DNA of 40,679 nucleotides from a virus: the IMG/VR virus record IMGVR_UViG_3300027833_000101, positions 1 to 40,679 of that record; one strand, written 5' to 3'. Each line of letters opens with the position of its first letter. The first letter of the stretch is position 1. This document shows positions 28,101 to 35,561 of the stretch, piece after piece. A model generated the notes under the pieces. It saw only the letters and a program-made list of their open reading frames with translations, did no database searches and had not been told where the DNA came from. A program made the translations under genes and the position numbers.

Positions 28101-29533
28101 ATAGATTATCTAAAATATCAGACTCTCTTAATTCTTTAGTTAATATTGTCCAAATGGATGGTAAAATACCTAATGATAGTGCTAAATTAAATGTTGTTAA
28201 AGAAGCGTTTGAAAAAATGTATTCTGGTAAATCGCCAATATTATTAAATAATTTTACAAGAAGACCTTTAATTAAACATTATGAAAAAGTTTTAAATTTA
28301 GTTTCTGATATTTATAAGCATCATTTTGTTATTGAATCTGAAGCTTATGCAAAACAAGTTGATAAAATAAAACCTAAAATAACTTATGCAGGTGGTACAA
28401 GTAAATATTCTTCTGAAAAAAATAGGAGAGGTGTTGATCAAACTTTTTTACATATTGCAGCACAAAAATTGCTTTCAAATGAAATGTTAGAACAAATTGA
28501 AGGAACTGTAGGTGGTGCTAAAGTTTGGGTAGATAATTTTGTTAAATCAGTAAAAACTTTTACTTTGTTTAAGAATTCATCAAAATCTACAGAACAAATG
28601 TATCAAGATTCTGAAACAGAATATTCTTATGATTTTGAAAGATATTCTAATATTACTTACAACAAAAAGAAAATAAATCTTTATGATCTTTATGAAAACT
28701 CGCCAACAGGTTGGTTGGATTTTTTAAATAGTTTAGGAGAAAATGAATCTGCTAAAATTGAAATTACTAATGCAGTAGAAGATTACATAGATTACAAATC
28801 AAGAGTTCAACCTATGATAGACGTTTCTGGAAATAATTTCATTGAAATGCTTAAAGTTAAAACTAATGATGATGATGGAACTTCAATATTGTCAGGTTCT
28901 CAAGATATTAGATTTATGACACAATCTGACAAGAAAAAAGCAAAAGAAGATTTTCCTAAATTAAGTCAAGACTTACAAGATCAATTTAAAGCTTTTCAAA
29001 TTTTAAAATACGGTTTAAGTAATAAATTAGGATCTTTGGTTTCTATAATGCCACAAGAATTTGGAGCAAGTTTACTTGAGCAAATGTCTCAAATTGGAGA
29101 AAATGCTGGCAAAACAAGTATAGAAAGTTATAATATTAATTTAAATTACATAATGGCTAATCCAGGTCTTGTTCAAGAAATGGAAATTGAGCCTTACAAT
29201 ACAAGAGTTATAGATGGAGAAACTTATTTAGTTGCTAAAAAAGAAATTGAACTTGATGGTGTTAAAATAAAAACTGACGAACCTATTCATTACAATGGAG
29301 ATGAAAAAACAGGAGATAATGGAGATAGGTTTATTAAAAGTAAATCAACACAAGAAATATATCTTCTTCGTGGTGGCGAAACTTCTAATCCTGGTAGTTT
29401 GTTAAAAATACAAACTACTTTTAGTAAAAGTGATAATCATGTTTTATATGATACCAATGCAAAATTAGTTTCAGGTGAAAATATAAAAGAACAATTAATA
29501 GAAGCTGAAGCAATAAGAAACGGTTGTAGTTAA
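19169..29533 (+). CDS. Giant ejected protein: hydrophobic N-part, zincin motif and virion RNA polymerase core (DxDGD)
   Basis: 3454 residues. Order of parts: an acidic head; Gly-rich hydrophobic segments (177-193 FWGALGSGVGFVLGIANW; 466-484 FAGMIGAIIGSGMGVNSVI) that may line a channel; a helical part; Thr/Lys-rich linkers (764-778, about 915-950, about 1050-1085); a globular part; an Asn6 and NEK-repeat linker (1316-1346); and a zincin motif, H1457EYGH1461. A double-psi barrel follows with VRVPASG (Arg2688) and DADHDGD (Asp2726, Asp2728, Asp2730), matching the metal-binding DxDGD of multisubunit-type and crAss virion RNA polymerases. The known crAss-like enzyme (phage phi14:2) is packaged, ejected and transcribes early genes. 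The polymerase-bearing part after the linker, about 2100 residues, is close to that enzyme's size, so this ORF looks like a fusion. Polymerase activity is likely, protease activity plausible, the channel role inferred. Confidence 0.8.
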   Translation: MSEEIEERKQLLIDNIKEESKLSSDSDFSNNEVSEEGSDDPMTNKVKEKLGDSFLENLKTDLSLSSSFENPGEENIYRTIDYNKEKEQDVEVITSQQGFDQGNTKDFLSGMFNELVIGNVEGLSNLIPTVNNLYEEKDWANNWMDAVNKWGKSQRVIFSDDFYKPMDSIGDVNQSQFWGALGSGVGFVLGIANWAKAPKYFTKSGKALVKAEKIIKSEKITDFSMRSVLKIGKLLKGAGVVKSAKPTSQIVKTFNKAWKTNKGATAVELAAATKRINDINKASASTLKWSARAGSLFGGTTMMYNQIQQDAIESGLSREHSARFAMSVATLVSLTEGMALEWLGKIPAKSFRNLLLKNTVKQTLKTAGSKNLTASQTVGLFTKNFQKASVIGAGVAEGGAVEFGQEFVQTYIEEGARQLYDEVVAGNAKAGDGKFGKEVFDSSADNVYDFFDKGKDAGTTFTQSLFAGMIGAIIGSGMGVNSVIRNGSATNERNLQKETLYSYLSQSIVSKDTKALADLDALIDENVDKKKITIEEGRKAKETIQTMSTQIVGYVSAGITDNIASWQLSTLDNINDSIEKRKQEANVPESANAVIKKDSNTKKALVDQVQKNIISYFSEIISENSASEVGAKDFQDKMLEYDLLVDGIMNKNITDSNELKNDLESIFKKESEVESQENKNKIIKSKDNSSQVSYEEDGYTYTPENISLAEATLGIDASTDVKAQMEEIANKFNVSLGAVTEALDKTTTKGVSNAKEQFKNNKSTTTTTDTTTTTDTTTEAITEDEVTAMAVPRTFFADRIARIKEVISGKRKAGYSGTVGNEIASPMQDEFNEKDSNDRFISRGGSDVYLTQEEKSKIAKIKAEYKIKKINSVQREEAIQEVLRDAFKRALATYEVVEDAPTLGVKERVEAFKAKTAKTTDTKAKPKVDNTADTNTDTKAKPKRSITTINDISKNNFSEENDVDNPFIVAENADGNYEVSLNENGNPTFVLNSPQSFFQTGVQQSNESRGMKGAVMTSPAIVDKNGKVIQNAKITFTEKEGFENDFSNTTKTTQKPKVDSTTNTTTTTDNKTTSTTDNSSDTSKEEEARKDRLAKRNKKLFPKNLKGKNSLSAFVSEIYDITTNENGLPTAVYKNRKGEIDVVITGSKNGSLTDLVVFKRMYKNGGITSTNQFTSKFQIQSKEANFKQMLKDAQDKLPENHEWVENKSISISGLSVFNKALDFGYTTKKDSDGNVVTRDTPINIATKENVDTIGEEAFDSFKSQSLEEANKKAEESKKAFPGIEVEVQETKQGPLKFYKVISKLPVLVSSDAIDGNNNNNNLNQNQDGKKSNEKGNEKNNEKSNEKNEVLLDEINPESSTIEFTDENKNELDNLFDNISNEENVKEQLVSPRTDRQKASSNRNLNDKIKSRFKKLFPNIPVRKINQLFDKYGAERMANVTKEGIGISDNAFQDSIIHEYGHIYLDMIADSQIVKRGEEWIKGTEYFKEAQELYPDESEEYQANEALNQAIAEDSFSKLEKKLDGNLIEQFVELSKKIWRSIKRKFVGVNDNDLVSYLSDSMIYASKPFNVNTSYLGNNTKNQLTQVSEFTAELSNKLQNSMATLKIFIMDNPNMQGKISEETLKGQMYSQIADLLNKNGDISLEEGLSRSQKAAEVVKQLDKNGTTGILITNAIERLSKIPLMNEKDKADSISEAMDAIDGKSNKEDIKGTQRISTSIKGIMASLLTPDGEIINQDSVWSYLGSLASEISNKKDFDKRLEEDSDTNDVAFAIKSLLNHIKLYDSANKNKSKEKLSLLNSFYTEIMSITPVNYYSVVVENLKNKAGEITDGIKLKLNKLNKSRLSTKAFNDLLEKMKSNFDSFKITLSGDQNVNLKEWYKKNSVIQKGGRYLKYSVIEDLDEDQVIDQVLDYLGISGVNLNNLYTAMKDQAPKAFDTLLDNKFVDLAPRQVMAVKLVEYLANTDLDPKSSVGYITKIYQKSNADTGVQSMFINSSGNNINSIRYGFFLNRQFDMLRNNKEYADAFLKSPVFKGNSILKRIINKKEDAIEWYIHDAINNVITGKVSEHSNQNGIDLLLNQLINFGATIGNTYGQQAYINDRSHTTFAKVDFIDSKQVDFSMVSQKSKEEFILNQEYKKLQNVKNGAKLQKEFIKTFNEISYNQAEIIDGKIVVNVLTYEKQNNENSLIVKKRAELAKEVDRIKTAIIGASLEEALLKDRYKDKTLNNFIKDFIFNDHINRQMLTDLLQGPMAKRIIVNKGDGVFKIDKPNIIKRAAGIDSGGAKVELTKKVKFFVYKKNDLLNNPVSDSFSFNGAGLYQEVRSLMGKANPQGHNAKDMIYQVDENGDLLFVKMSTLNHVKEVDEKGNEIDSIKEMGDGYTDVAEILDALEAKYSDEFHIKIVDEKTLKGEFIHEEAMTLEEMYEEVQNGNLEKISSKSSFEKKIVNYQQPFNLHNDISQTDLEDQKVRLGSQISKIILNQLANRIDGENGDIQRFENLMVEISKKRMGLYGDEDYNDSVLYETLYGTDNLLQSLGNSTDQLNDPALFTLIQEVREINRQLGENLDDARKNILKLNRKGNYEDLSDSDQISYKASEGVLAGKRTINKLDHPDMITKIQQLISSKIKERALRVELSGKYVQMAPDLAHGTESALGANEVKVPWSMFGKTKEQALAFLDEMKDKGGLKTVLVRVPASGPVSTMNATVVGFVDGKSNTAILPHEFTLKSDADHDGDKVFIYRNDLKNSGEEGSLKTTIKNSKQNELFDMMYELNGTEEIIRQRDEGDLDIKALSDAADDLHAQLLKEGKEGLDVGYDFLTPSELANLNSRLSFGSNAVGIFAVAGKLASMLSQSNATLVEAFTVDIGNGNVLSFNDFKIDNLKDIAVLLQAALDITADPTLLKTGVNAVTVNVASTMAMLGVNPKEIMRFLNNKSIKKFVKNLNSNDNAFEIDNDQAVRQTLKQLIYEAKKDNSEDLEILEAYDRLSKISDSLNSLVNIVQMDGKIPNDSAKLNVVKEAFEKMYSGKSPILLNNFTRRPLIKHYEKVLNLVSDIYKHHFVIESEAYAKQVDKIKPKITYAGGTSKYSSEKNRRGVDQTFLHIAAQKLLSNEMLEQIEGTVGGAKVWVDNFVKSVKTFTLFKNSSKSTEQMYQDSETEYSYDFERYSNITYNKKKINLYDLYENSPTGWLDFLNSLGENESAKIEITNAVEDYIDYKSRVQPMIDVSGNNFIEMLKVKTNDDDGTSILSGSQDIRFMTQSDKKKAKEDFPKLSQDLQDQFKAFQILKYGLSNKLGSLVSIMPQEFGASLLEQMSQIGENAGKTSIESYNINLNYIMANPGLVQEMEIEPYNTRVIDGETYLVAKKEIELDGVKIKTDEPIHYNGDEKTGDNGDRFIKSKSTQEIYLLRGGETSNPGSLLKIQTTFSKSDNHVLYDTNAKLVSGENIKEQLIEAEAIRNGCS
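21458..21502 (+). repeat. 18-bp direct repeat encoding Thr-rich linker
   Basis: Two exact 18-base units (ACAACTACTACAACTGAT at 21458-21475 and 21476-21493) are followed by half a unit. They encode TTTTTD twice in the giant cargo protein. Similar Thr-Asp coding runs recur around 21910-22000 and 22320-22400. They form flexible connections between the helical N-terminal part and the next globular part. Confidence 0.85.
23114..23206 (+). repeat. Low-complexity junction: (AAT)6 and four 12-bp NEK repeats
   Basis: Six AAT codons (23114-23131, Asn6) are followed at 23159-23206 by four 12-base units of the form N-Asn-Glu-Lys (SNEK, GNEK, NNEK, SNEK). A-runs lie at 23153-23159 and 23202-23208 (seven A each). 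The stretch separates the N-terminal cargo part from the zincin and polymerase part of the giant ORF. In the other + frame the same bases encode a Lys/Ala/Thr-rich repeat with its own ATG, which suggests a former gene start or a slippage zone. Confidence 0.8.
23148..23222 (+). other. Nested lysine-rich micro-ORF in another frame of the giant gene
   Basis: ATG at 23148, 24 codons, stop TAG at 23220-23222. The peptide starts MAKK and continues KKATKKATKKTTKK, like lysine-rich histone-H1-type tails. It overlaps the NEK repeats. It could be a relic of the start of a separate polymerase gene, the C-terminal tail of a truncated product made by slippage on the A7 run at 23153-23159, or chance created by the 12-base repeat. 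An A-rich or AAT-rich lead like that of real starts precedes it. There is no evidence that it is translated. Confidence 0.35.
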
Positions 29534-29554
29534 TATATTTAATTAAAAGAAATT

Positions 29555-32500
29555 ATGAGTTGTCCTATAAAATCTAATAAAGATTGGAAAGCACTTGTTG
29601 CTAAGGTTGGTGAGCAAAAAGCGTATTTAGAATATGTTAAGAATGGAAATCAAGTTCCTGCTTCAAAAACAGTAAAAAGAGAAATTAATAAAGGAATAGG
29701 AAACAATATTGAATTTAGCAATCCTGTTACAACTTCTTTAATTAATGAATACCCTAGTTTAGCTAAAGAAATTATTGACGATTTAGTTACTTTATTTCCT
29801 GATGTTGTATTTAGCAAAGAAGGTATTATAGATAAAAATGGAAAGTTTGTAGAAATAGAAGCTGGAAAACAAGGAATGCATTATAGAAATGCTTTTATAT
29901 CTATGGTTTCTTGGGCAAATGATTCTTTTTTAGAAACTCCTCCACATGAATATGCTCATCATTATATTGACATGTTTAGAAATCATCCTTTAGTTGCTAT
30001 AGCGATAGAAAAATATGGCGAGGAAAAATTGGTAGAGAAAATATCAAAAAGATACACTAAAGAATACACTTCTCCTGCTTTTTCAAAATGGGTTAATAAG
30101 TTTTGGACTATGACTAGAAGTTTATTTGGAATTGAAAGTATTAATGATAAAATATATAAAGCTTTTAAAGAAAATAAAAAACTAAGTAAAGACGAATACA
30201 AAGGAACAGCTACTGTAAGGTTTCAGGATAAACCTAAAATAATGAATAAAAAATCACAAGCAGATATAAGTAAACAATCCAATATTAAAAGATTAGTAAA
30301 AAATGTTTTAACAATAAGTGATGAAGCAGGATTAAATTCTTTTAAAAAGTTTTTTAAAAAAATACAATCAACAGAAGACAGTCCAAATAAAACAGATAAA
30401 ATAAGAAATTTCTTTCTAGATAAAATAGAAATTTTAAAGGAAACTGATTTAGATGACAAAAAAAAATATATGGATTTGTCTGAATTAGATTCATATGATT
30501 TAAACCTTTTTAAAGACAATCTTACAAACGATCAAACAGGTTTTCAATATTCTAATTATTTTGCTTTAAAATTATCAGGTGCTTCTGATACTTCAATATT
30601 TATTGATGATTTTTTTAAAGCTATAAATTCTAGTACTATTAAAGATTTTCAAAATAAATATGAAATAGACTCAAAACTTTATTTTAATATTCATAAAAGA
30701 ATAGAGTATAATAAACAACAAAAAGAGAATCTTTTGCTTGATGATGGAAAACTTGTTTCTGTTTCTGCTGTTGAAAAAGAGGTTTTAAATGATATTGATG
30801 AAGCATCTAAAAACAGAAAAAGAAGATATAATAAAGGATTGTTAAGTATTAATTCTTTAGAGAATATTTTTAGACTTGTTACTAAAGGAGTTAATGTTTA
30901 TTTAATGAGTCCAAGGCTTAAAGCCAAATTAATTACAGGTAAGAATTTAAGTTTATTGCAAAAAATAACTTACGATTCTTTTAATGAAGCTTTAAATAAG
31001 CAAAATAAAATTTTACAGAATTTTTATGAGAAATTTCAAACTAAAAAACTAAGCAATAAAATTAAATCTAGATCTTTTCATTTTAGTAAAAAAACTAAAA
31101 TAGATGAATTTAAAGGAACTTACGAAATAAAACAAGAAGGAAGAAAATTTAAAATAACAGAAGCTGAAATTCTTAATATATATTTTTTAGCAAGGAATGA
31201 TTATAGATCATTAATTGAAAGTGGTGTTTATTTAGAGGATGATATTGAAGGTAGAAAATATGATAAAACCATAAAAATAACTGATCAGATTATAAAAGAT
31301 ATTGAAGAAATTGTAAACAATAGCAATGAATTGTCTGAAGTAATTACTAAAATAGATAATGGTATTAAAGTTATTTTTGATGCTAGACAAGAAAATCATA
31401 AAAAAGTAAATCCAGGATTTGAAATAGAAGAAAAGGATAATTACTTTCCTTCTCCAAGGAGAATGAGTACTAATACAAGTTCTAAACCTTCTATTCAAAA
31501 TTTCAGAAGTTTAAATTCAAATAATTCTTCTAAAAAAAGACCAGGAAGTACAAAGCCATATTTAGTTAGAGATGTTTTTAGAATAATGGATAATATGGCA
31601 AGAAACGAATCTTTTAATGCTAGTTTTGAAATTCCTATTAGAAACGCTAAACTTTTATTAGATAAACTAATAACAACTACAAATAGACAAAACGTAAAAG
31701 ATTCTGGATTAATTAATAAAACACTTGATGGTTTAAAAGAAAATGTTACAAGAATACAAGACAATACTGAAAAAACTTATGGAAAAAATGAAAGTCAATT
31801 TTTGCAATTTCTTAAAAGAAAAAGGTCTAATTTTGTTGCTTATGTTTTAGGTCATGGAATTCCTGTACTTTTTAAACAACCTGTTTCTTTACTTGCTGCT
31901 GCGACTGTAATAGATCCTAAGTTTTTATCAGATTCAATGCTTAATAAGGTTATTCCTAAGACAAGTTCTGTATTTGAAGCTTATAAAGAATCATTAGGTA
32001 AACTTGAATTTTCTCCTCCAAATAAAGGTCATACTGTATTTCCTTTTGAATGGGTTTCTGATCCTGATGAAGAAACTTCTAAAGAAATGGAAGCGTGGAG
32101 TCCAACTTTATTTCTTAGAACAAGTGGAACTCAAGATTTTTCTATTGAAATGAATGAAGCTACTTCAGAAGCAGGAGATAATAATGATTTTACAGATTTA
32201 AAACTTTTTGGTGTTGGTAAGTATTTAAAAAACATAATTAGAGGTAAAAATGAAAACTCTGGATCAGAAAATCTTCGTGTTTCAAAATCTAGAGGAATGC
32301 AGGGTATTAGAGTTTTTGATACAACTACAATAAAAAAGATATGGAGAGGTGCAAAACGAGAAGCTAAAGAAGTTTACGGTATTACAGAACAAGATGGTGC
32401 TATTTTTTGGGAACACGTTGCTGCAAGATCAGAACAAATAACTAATGAAACTCAACCTACTTACGACCTTAACAATAGATCAGGACTTTCTGCTATGGGT

Positions 32501-33034
32501 TCAAAAAATGAAACCATTAAAACTTTAACTATGTTTTCTTCTGCAAGAGAGAAAATGCCTAATATGATGATGGAGAGAATGATTGAATATGTTAATGAAC
32601 CTAATGACGTAAATAAACGTAAATTAACAAGAACTGTAGCTACAGTTAGTATTGGCGTTGCTCTTTTTCAAGCTTCTATACAAGAAATCTTCAACAGTCT
32701 TAATGGTTGGCTTGATGATGATGATGAACCCGAATTAGATGAAATTCCAGAAAGTATTGCTTTAGAAATGTTAAGAAATAATTTAGGAAATATTCATGGT
32801 GCTGGTACTGCGGGTAACGGTATTGTTTCATATTTAGATAATGAACCTTGGCATCAGACAACACAATATCCTGTATTTCAATTATTGGATAATATGGAAA
32901 AAACAGCAGCTTATGGACTTAAATCAGATCCTAAAGTTTTTGAAAGTATGGTTAAATATGGATTAATGTATAAAGGAATTCCTGGGGGAAGTTATAAAGT
33001 AGTTTCTCAGGTTATTAAGAAGATTGCTGAATAA
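29555..33034 (+). CDS. Large ejected protein with N-terminal zincin motif
   Basis: 1159 residues. It opens with a compact helical segment (CPIKSNKDWKALVAKVGEQK, then YLEYVKNGNQVP). A zinc-protease motif follows, H131EYAHH136, in the context LETPPHEYAHHYIDMFRNHP, with candidate downstream acidic ligands around EKYGEEKLVEKI. The long middle is Lys/Glu/Asn-rich helix. A later stretch, GHGIPVLFKQPVSLLAAATV (about residue 767), is of the kind seen in large polyvalent ejected proteins. Near the C-terminus there is a mildly hydrophobic helix (VATVSIGVALFQASIQEIFN) before an acidic DDDDEPE patch. It starts 21 bases after the giant polymerase-bearing gene and ends the cargo block. Protease activity is plausible but untested. 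Confidence 0.65.
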   Translation: MSCPIKSNKDWKALVAKVGEQKAYLEYVKNGNQVPASKTVKREINKGIGNNIEFSNPVTTSLINEYPSLAKEIIDDLVTLFPDVVFSKEGIIDKNGKFVEIEAGKQGMHYRNAFISMVSWANDSFLETPPHEYAHHYIDMFRNHPLVAIAIEKYGEEKLVEKISKRYTKEYTSPAFSKWVNKFWTMTRSLFGIESINDKIYKAFKENKKLSKDEYKGTATVRFQDKPKIMNKKSQADISKQSNIKRLVKNVLTISDEAGLNSFKKFFKKIQSTEDSPNKTDKIRNFFLDKIEILKETDLDDKKKYMDLSELDSYDLNLFKDNLTNDQTGFQYSNYFALKLSGASDTSIFIDDFFKAINSSTIKDFQNKYEIDSKLYFNIHKRIEYNKQQKENLLLDDGKLVSVSAVEKEVLNDIDEASKNRKRRYNKGLLSINSLENIFRLVTKGVNVYLMSPRLKAKLITGKNLSLLQKITYDSFNEALNKQNKILQNFYEKFQTKKLSNKIKSRSFHFSKKTKIDEFKGTYEIKQEGRKFKITEAEILNIYFLARNDYRSLIESGVYLEDDIEGRKYDKTIKITDQIIKDIEEIVNNSNELSEVITKIDNGIKVIFDARQENHKKVNPGFEIEEKDNYFPSPRRMSTNTSSKPSIQNFRSLNSNNSSKKRPGSTKPYLVRDVFRIMDNMARNESFNASFEIPIRNAKLLLDKLITTTNRQNVKDSGLINKTLDGLKENVTRIQDNTEKTYGKNESQFLQFLKRKRSNFVAYVLGHGIPVLFKQPVSLLAAATVIDPKFLSDSMLNKVIPKTSSVFEAYKESLGKLEFSPPNKGHTVFPFEWVSDPDEETSKEMEAWSPTLFLRTSGTQDFSIEMNEATSEAGDNNDFTDLKLFGVGKYLKNIIRGKNENSGSENLRVSKSRGMQGIRVFDTTTIKKIWRGAKREAKEVYGITEQDGAIFWEHVAARSEQITNETQPTYDLNNRSGLSAMGSKNETIKTLTMFSSAREKMPNMMMERMIEYVNEPNDVNKRKLTRTVATVSIGVALFQASIQEIFNSLNGWLDDDDEPELDEIPESIALEMLRNNLGNIHGAGTAGNGIVSYLDNEPWHQTTQYPVFQLLDNMEKTAAYGLKSDPKVFESMVKYGLMYKGIPGGSYKVVSQVIKKIAE

Positions 33035-33065
33035 TAATTTATAAATTAGTAAGAAATAAAATAAT

Positions 33066-33974
33066 ATGAAATTAGATTTTAGTGTAAGCAATGTAGATTG
33101 CTGTAGTAAAGTTAAACTATGTGACACAACTTGCGAGTTTGATCCTTGCCTTGAAATTGCTTGTGCTGATGGATATGGTATAGGTACTAACAAAACTAAA
33201 TACGACATTGGTAGTACTGCCTTTAATTTTAAAACTCCAAATGGAACTATCTACAATAATGTAAACTTAAACTTTAAACCTGCTACAAGGTCTTACGGTA
33301 AGTTTCAGATTACAGGTGGTACTACAGGTGCTATTGTTGTAAACATAAACGGGTTACTTGTTTCTAATACAGTTTTTATGACTGATATAGAAACTACATT
33401 AAAGAACCTTGTAAATACTGCTAATGGTGATTCTAAGAACACTGGTTGGCATATGGAACTTATTGGTACAGATACTATAAAAGTTATTTCAAACATTCCT
33501 GGTGTCCTTTATAATGGTCTTGACGTTAATGTCGGGCTTAGTGGGGATATTACCGTAACAATGATAGATGATCCTACTGCTTATGGTTCAGGTGTTAACA
33601 ATTGTGTTGAGTTTTTAATCTCAGACATATATGGTTCTAACGCAGCTCCTGTTGGCAACAGTGGTCCAGATTTCGCTGATGGTGTTTATGAAATTACATA
33701 TATTATTTATGATTTATTAGGTGTTGAAATAGACCGTGTAACAAAATGTATTCTTTTTGACTGTAATGTTAAAGCTTGCGTTAAGGCTGCTATTTTAAAA
33801 TTAGAAGATGGTGCTTGTGGTGGTTGTGTAGACGATTTAATTGAAAGAGTTTTAAAAATAAAGTCAAAAATAGAACAAGCTCATGCTCAACTTGCTGAAG
33901 GATTGGGTGATTGTGCTAATGATACTATAAAATCAGCAGGAGAATTATGTAATAATATTTGTTTAGACTGTTAA
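33066..33974 (+). CDS. Cys-rich tail-tip/adaptor protein
   Basis: 302 residues with an unusual number of Cys. The N-terminus has a cluster (VDCCSKVKLCDTTCEFDPC). The middle (about 60-215) is beta-rich (GKFQITGGTTGAIVVNINGL). The last 70 residues are helical with regularly spaced Cys (FDCNVKACVKAAI, GACGGCVDDLIERVLKIKSK, ending NNICLDC). The next gene ends with a similar Cys-bearing helical part, so the two probably pair or share a fold. It is the first gene after the cargo block, so a baseplate or fibre-adaptor role is likely. Whether the Cys bind metal, form disulfides or are free cannot be told. Confidence 0.5.
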   Translation: MKLDFSVSNVDCCSKVKLCDTTCEFDPCLEIACADGYGIGTNKTKYDIGSTAFNFKTPNGTIYNNVNLNFKPATRSYGKFQITGGTTGAIVVNINGLLVSNTVFMTDIETTLKNLVNTANGDSKNTGWHMELIGTDTIKVISNIPGVLYNGLDVNVGLSGDITVTMIDDPTAYGSGVNNCVEFLISDIYGSNAAPVGNSGPDFADGVYEITYIIYDLLGVEIDRVTKCILFDCNVKACVKAAILKLEDGACGGCVDDLIERVLKIKSKIEQAHAQLAEGLGDCANDTIKSAGELCNNICLDC

Positions 33975-33975
33975 T

Positions 33976-35556
33976 ATGGGAACTTACGCTATAACATTAC
34001 CAAATTTGCAAACTAGAATTTCTGAAAAAGATCTTTTAGTTCAATCACAAGTAAATACTTATTCTACAGGTAACGCCTATAGAACTCAAGAATACAAAGT
34101 TATTGAGCAAGACACAACTCAAACTAACCAAGTAAAGCAAACTAAATTTGACGTAGGGGTTATTTGTTATAACGAAACATTAAAAAAGCACTATTACATT
34201 TGCACTGAACCTGGGGGTACAAGTAATATAATGGAACTTGTTGATGGTGATTCTGAATGGAAATGGTTTGCCTATCATCCTAACACTGCTCAAGGAGGTT
34301 ATACTCCTGATAAATATGTTTATTCTAAAAAACACAAAACTTATTATTCTTGTTCGGCTGGTTTAGCTGAATGGGATGAAGCGACTTGGGCTTACACAGG
34401 AAGGGGAGATGCTACGGGTCAATATCTTATAGCTTATGATTCTAAAAGAGATTTAGTTATTTCTTTTGCAGTAGGACATACAATGAATCCTAATTTTCAA
34501 ATATACCTTACTACTTATGATCCTTCGATAGCTTCTACTACTGTAGATCCTAGTCCTAATGCAGGAGGTAACATTCTTCTTAGTTCTAACTACTTACATA
34601 ACATAAGTACTATGGGTGAGCCTCTTAATGATTTTAGTCATTTAAGTTATTCGCCTTATGATGATTCTTATTATTTTTGTATTATAGGAGCTTTATGGAA
34701 AACTAATCCTATTACTGGCGTTACATCTCTTGTCTATACTTCGACAGGAGAAACTTTAAGTCTTGCTTTTGATGGAGATACAAAATATGCTTATTTAATT
34801 ATAGAGCATATTAATACGCCTACTATTAAAATAGAAATGATTGAACTTGATACTTACACTCTTGTAAGTTCAAAAACAATAAGCACAACTAATTCTCCTT
34901 TATTTACTAGATTAAGTTTTGCTACTATATTGTACGCTAAAGATATTCTTTTAATTTTAGTGTATTTTGATGACAGTGCAAACAGTCCTAGTTTTGCAGG
35001 ATCAGGAGCTTTAAGAAGTTCTGCTCTTTTAGGGTACAATAAAGATATTTCTTTAGATTTAATGTTTCAAAAAAGGCTTTATGATAATTGGAGTGCAGGG
35101 GGTAATTTTCCTCAGCAACAATTTTATTATCTTCCTGGTTTTTTTAGTCAAACTCAAATTCCTGCTCCTAATGTTAAGAATTTTCTTAGTACAATTTCTC
35201 CTCAGCATTTTAAAACCTTGGCAGGAAATCAAACAGAAGTTCATATACCTGTTTTTAATCCTGTTAACGATGCTTGGAATAGATCGGTAATGTTAAACAT
35301 AAACCCTGTAACTCCATATCCTACTGTAGCAGTACCTGTGGTTGACGATTGTTGTTTACCTGAGTTAATAGTTGATATTAATTGTAAATTAGCTAAGAAT
35401 AGCTGTGAAGCTACTAAAAGATCAATAGTTGGAAGACACTTTAATAATGTTTGGAAAAATTCTCAATTATTAGAAGCTGTTCTTTGGGTAACAACTTTTG
35501 ATTGTTTAAGTTGTGATGAAATAGAAAAATTAAAATGTATAATCTCTAAAATTTAA
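33976..35556 (+). CDS. Tail protein with propeller-like repeats and Cys-rich C-terminus
   Basis: 526 residues, starting one base after the previous stop. Residues about 50-345 contain repeating Tyr/Asp-rich strand pairs (VGVICYNETLKKHYYICTEP, then YVYSKKHKTYYSCSAG and LSYSPYDDSYYFCIIGALWK), which look like beta-propeller blades. The C-terminal 70 residues (from about 456) are helical with a Cys pattern (DCCLPELIVDINCKLAKNSC, then FDCLSCDEIEKLKC) similar to the end of the preceding protein. A propeller on a tail tip would suit receptor contact. The blade reading is visual and the receptor role is inferred from position. Confidence 0.55.
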   Translation: MGTYAITLPNLQTRISEKDLLVQSQVNTYSTGNAYRTQEYKVIEQDTTQTNQVKQTKFDVGVICYNETLKKHYYICTEPGGTSNIMELVDGDSEWKWFAYHPNTAQGGYTPDKYVYSKKHKTYYSCSAGLAEWDEATWAYTGRGDATGQYLIAYDSKRDLVISFAVGHTMNPNFQIYLTTYDPSIASTTVDPSPNAGGNILLSSNYLHNISTMGEPLNDFSHLSYSPYDDSYYFCIIGALWKTNPITGVTSLVYTSTGETLSLAFDGDTKYAYLIIEHINTPTIKIEMIELDTYTLVSSKTISTTNSPLFTRLSFATILYAKDILLILVYFDDSANSPSFAGSGALRSSALLGYNKDISLDLMFQKRLYDNWSAGGNFPQQQFYYLPGFFSQTQIPAPNVKNFLSTISPQHFKTLAGNQTEVHIPVFNPVNDAWNRSVMLNINPVTPYPTVAVPVVDDCCLPELIVDINCKLAKNSCEATKRSIVGRHFNNVWKNSQLLEAVLWVTTFDCLSCDEIEKLKCIISKI

Positions 35557-35561
35557 AAATT

